A program made the position numbers and the translations under genes. Shown here in pieces: positions 61,631 through 64,000 of a stretch of DNA of 64,000 nt. The stretch lies in contig NZ_CP049888.1 of NCBI RefSeq assembly GCF_011304355.1, positions 806,001 through 870,000 of the forward strand, in the 5' to 3' direction. This DNA comes from Weissella coleopterorum (GTDB taxonomy: Bacteria > Bacillota > Bacilli > Lactobacillales > Lactobacillaceae). The notes beneath the pieces were generated by a model. The model made no database searches and was not told the origin of the DNA. It saw only the letters and a program-made list of their open reading frames with translations. Position 1 is the stretch's first letter, and each line of letters begins with the position of its first letter.

Positions 61631-64000
61631 ATGGATGTCGCAAAAATTATTGTTGATGTTTCAACACGTCAAACGAATAAACCATGGACATATCAAATTC
61701 CAGAAAATTTGCGTTTGATAGTTCAACCGGGCGTACGAGTTCAAGTACCATTTGGTAATGGCGGACGCCAAATTCAAGGATTTGTCTTAGAAGTTACAAC
61801 CGTAGAAGTAGTTTCAACTAAAATAAAACCAATCACCAATGTTTTGGACTTGGAACCGGTTTTGAATCCGGAATTACTAAAATTAAGTGCGCAAATTGCT
61901 GATCATAACTTCAATTTTAGGATTAGCATCTTGCAAGCTATGTTACCAAATGTGATGAAAGCCAAATATCAGAAAAGCTTGGTATTATTTGATTCAAAAT
62001 TGATTGATGATGAGCAGGTAAAAGATTTATTTGTTGATCGGGACGAAATTCCATTTGATTTAGATTCCATTCCAGTGGAATTAATTAGTAAAATTAAACA
62101 TTATCAAGGATTGAAAGCATTGGGCTTTAATTATTATTTAAAGGACAAGGCCCGGGTGAAAAAGGTTAAGAAATATAAAAATTTACTAACAGCAGAACAA
62201 TACGATCAAATGCGCAAAAATTTGAAGAAAAATGCGCAAAAAAAAGCGCGTTTTCTAACATATTTAATGCAACATGTAACAAATGATTGGAAGTTAGTGA
62301 GCGATCTACAAAAGCATCTAAATTTAACGTCACAAGATATAACTTTAGCTAATCAGAATGGTTGGATTACTTTAACTGAGATGGAGACATATCGACAGCC
62401 TTTGTTATCAAGCGAGATTCAATCAACGCAGGCGCTTGAATTGAACTCTGAACAACAGGATGCTTTTGCGGAAATTAGTGCTGCCCTTATGCAACAAAAA
62501 CCGCAAACCTTCTTATTAGAGGGAGTGACGGGTTCTGGTAAAACTGAGATATACTTGCAAGCCATTGCTCAAACCATTGCGGCAGGTAAAACAGCTTTGT
62601 TTTTAGTTCCAGAAATAACGTTAACACCTCAAATGGTACGCCGTGTCAAGGGGCGTTTTGGTGACGATGTTGCATTGCTTCATTCGGCTTTATCTGATGG
62701 AGAACGATATGATGAGTGGCGAAGAATTCAACGTCAAGAAGTGCATGTGGTAGTTGGAGTGCGTTCTGCTATTTTTGCGCCGTTGAATCATATTGGCTTA
62801 ATTATCATGGATGAAGAGCACGAAAGTTCATATAAACAAGATGATAACCCCCGATATCACGCACGTGAAATTGCGACTTGGCGAGCAAAGTACCATCAAT
62901 CAGTTTTAATCTTAGGGTCGGCAACGCCGTCGTTAGAAAGTCGGGCACGAGCACAAAAGAAAGTTTATCAATTACTAAGATTGAAAAAAAGAGCCTTAGA
63001 TAATCCGTTACCAGAGGCAAAAATCATTGATATGAGTGAGGTTATGAAGCAGAATGGTGATGAAATATTTTCACCTCAGCTGAAAATCGAAATTGAAGAT
63101 CGTCTTGAAAAAAAGGAACAAGTTATCCTAATGTTGAACCGGCGCGGCTATGCTAATTTTATGATGTGTCGGGATTGTGGTTATGTACCAATGTGTCCAA
63201 ATTGTGATTTGGCCTTAACGATGCATAAAGATACCCAACGAATGGAATGTCATGTTTGTGGGGCGATGGAACCAATTCCTCACAAATGCAGCGAATGTGG
63301 ATCGAGTCGAATTCGGCCTTTTGGAACAGGGACTCAAAAAGTAGAGGAACAATTACAAACCTTATATCCACAAGCTAAGATTATTCGAATGGATAATGAT
63401 ACGACGCGTAGAAAAGGTGCCACTGACCGTTTACTTGAAGAGTTTGGAGCACAAAAAGCAGACATATTGATTGGAACACAGATGATTGCCAAAGGTTTGG
63501 ATTTCCCAAATGTAACTTTGGTAGGCGTCCTTAATGCGGATACAACACTAAAGATCCCTGATTACCGGGCCAGTGAGAGAACTTTCCAGTTAATTACTCA
63601 AGTAGCGGGTCGAGCAGGTCGAGCAAATAAGGCGGGAAGTGTTGTGATTCAAACATTTAATCCAAATCATTATGCGATTCGTTTGGCACAGACTCAGGAC
63701 TATGAGTCGTTCTATCAACAAGAAATGGCCTTACGTAAAAATTGGCGGTATTCTCCTTATTACTATGCGATTCAAATTAAGTTAACTCATCCAAATGAAA
63801 TAGATGTCGCTAAAATTTCGTATCAAATCGTTGATTGGTTAAAAGATAAGGTCGGTTCTGATACTATGATCTTTGGCCCAGCACCCGGTGCAATTCGCCG
63901 AGTTAAGAATCGTTATATCTATCAAATTTTATTACGCTATCAATTTGACACCGGATTAGAAGAGATATTAAATACTTTAGTTACTGATGCACAAAAAATG
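61631..64000 (+). CDS. priA: Primosomal protein N' (PriA helicase), 3' end outside the window
   Basis: Replication-restart helicase. The 790 codons visible are open to the end of the window, so only a few C-terminal residues are missing. Seen: N-terminal 3'-end-binding domain (VDVSTRQTNKPWTYQIP), Walker A GVTGSGKTEIYL, DEEH box with the SSYKQDDNPRYHARE aromatic-rich loop, the eight-cysteine zinc module (CRDCGY..CPNC..CHVCG..CSECG), and GTQMIAKGLDFPNVTLVGV. Ribosome site GGAAGGAG. All zinc ligands are intact. Confidence 0.96.
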   Translation, partial: MDVAKIIVDVSTRQTNKPWTYQIPENLRLIVQPGVRVQVPFGNGGRQIQGFVLEVTTVEVVSTKIKPITNVLDLEPVLNPELLKLSAQIADHNFNFRISILQAMLPNVMKAKYQKSLVLFDSKLIDDEQVKDLFVDRDEIPFDLDSIPVELISKIKHYQGLKALGFNYYLKDKARVKKVKKYKNLLTAEQYDQMRKNLKKNAQKKARFLTYLMQHVTNDWKLVSDLQKHLNLTSQDITLANQNGWITLTEMETYRQPLLSSEIQSTQALELNSEQQDAFAEISAALMQQKPQTFLLEGVTGSGKTEIYLQAIAQTIAAGKTALFLVPEITLTPQMVRRVKGRFGDDVALLHSALSDGERYDEWRRIQRQEVHVVVGVRSAIFAPLNHIGLIIMDEEHESSYKQDDNPRYHAREIATWRAKYHQSVLILGSATPSLESRARAQKKVYQLLRLKKRALDNPLPEAKIIDMSEVMKQNGDEIFSPQLKIEIEDRLEKKEQVILMLNRRGYANFMMCRDCGYVPMCPNCDLALTMHKDTQRMECHVCGAMEPIPHKCSECGSSRIRPFGTGTQKVEEQLQTLYPQAKIIRMDNDTTRRKGATDRLLEEFGAQKADILIGTQMIAKGLDFPNVTLVGVLNADTTLKIPDYRASERTFQLITQVAGRAGRANKAGSVVIQTFNPNHYAIRLAQTQDYESFYQQEMALRKNWRYSPYYYAIQIKLTHPNEIDVAKISYQIVDWLKDKVGSDTMIFGPAPGAIRRVKNRYIYQILLRYQFDTGLEEILNTLVTDAQKM

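Noticed and set aside
1..64000. tRNA or rRNA genes
   Set aside because: No cloverleaf-type sequence with conserved GGTTCGAATCC-like arms and no rRNA-like conserved stretch was noticed; the only structured RNA recognised is the T-box leader.

Overview
The window is a low-GC Firmicutes chromosome, most likely from the Lactobacillaceae. The gene order is typical of that family: mutM-coaE-dnaB-dnaI, rbgA-rnhB-dprA, ruvA-ruvB-queA-tgt-yajC, dinB, nrnA-cshB, yebC, the comG operon followed by a ytxK-type methyltransferase and ackA, then priA. A water-forming type NADH oxidase, two DegV proteins, a T-box leader and an ArlRS-like two-component pair fit the same picture. The exact genus cannot be fixed from what I can see.

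Layout. 1-1.3 kb: the tail of a broken GH25 lysozyme gene and a small secreted protein whose promoter carries a perfect CcpA (cre) site. 1.5-7.1 kb: DNA repair, CoA synthesis and helicase loading (mutM, coaE, dnaB, dnaI), then two YibE/F membrane proteins. 7.3-13.4 kb: two-component system, NADH oxidase, MarR regulator, two DegV proteins. 13.5-19.5 kb: SGNH lipase/YpmS/YozE operon, rbgA, rnhB, dprA, and a T-box-controlled NhaC-family transporter. 19.6-32.8 kb: ruvAB-queA-tgt-yajC, dinB, nrnA, cshB, YitT, a tautomerase, glpK, a LysM/CAP secreted protein and yebC.

32.87-55.5 kb is a foreign block lying between yebC and comGA, genes that I recall being neighbours in other lactobacilli. It looks like a decayed, integrated mobilizable plasmid: MobP2-type relaxase, plasmid-type topoisomerase III, UvrX-like polymerase plus YolD-like partner, several broken small plasmid genes, an IS3-family element, but no replication initiator or integrase that I recognise. 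It carries three cargo modules. (1) A YobI-like P-loop NTPase gene, split by the IS; removing the IS plus one 3-bp target copy restores one reading frame of about 970 codons. (2) A nucleoside hydrolase - PnuC-type transporter - Crp/Fnr regulator cassette, bracketed by 148-bp direct repeats. (3) A compact subtilisin-like protease, a 970-residue secreted protein with glucan/choline-binding-like repeats and a toxin-like C-terminus, and two paralogous 188-residue proteins: a candidate toxin-immunity system and the best candidate for something undescribed.

55.6-64 kb returns to core sequence: comGA-GG (comGD frameshifted at a run of ten A), the ytxK-type methyltransferase, ackA, and priA, which runs off the end.

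Several core and accessory genes (lysozyme, dnaB, histidine kinase, comGD, relaxase, small plasmid genes) are broken by one-base losses, often in homopolymers. Uncorrected long-read errors are a serious alternative to true pseudogenes; the nonsense codons and the 34-bp duplication in the foreign block are less easily explained that way. All functional statements rest on reading motifs and context by eye; no database search was run.
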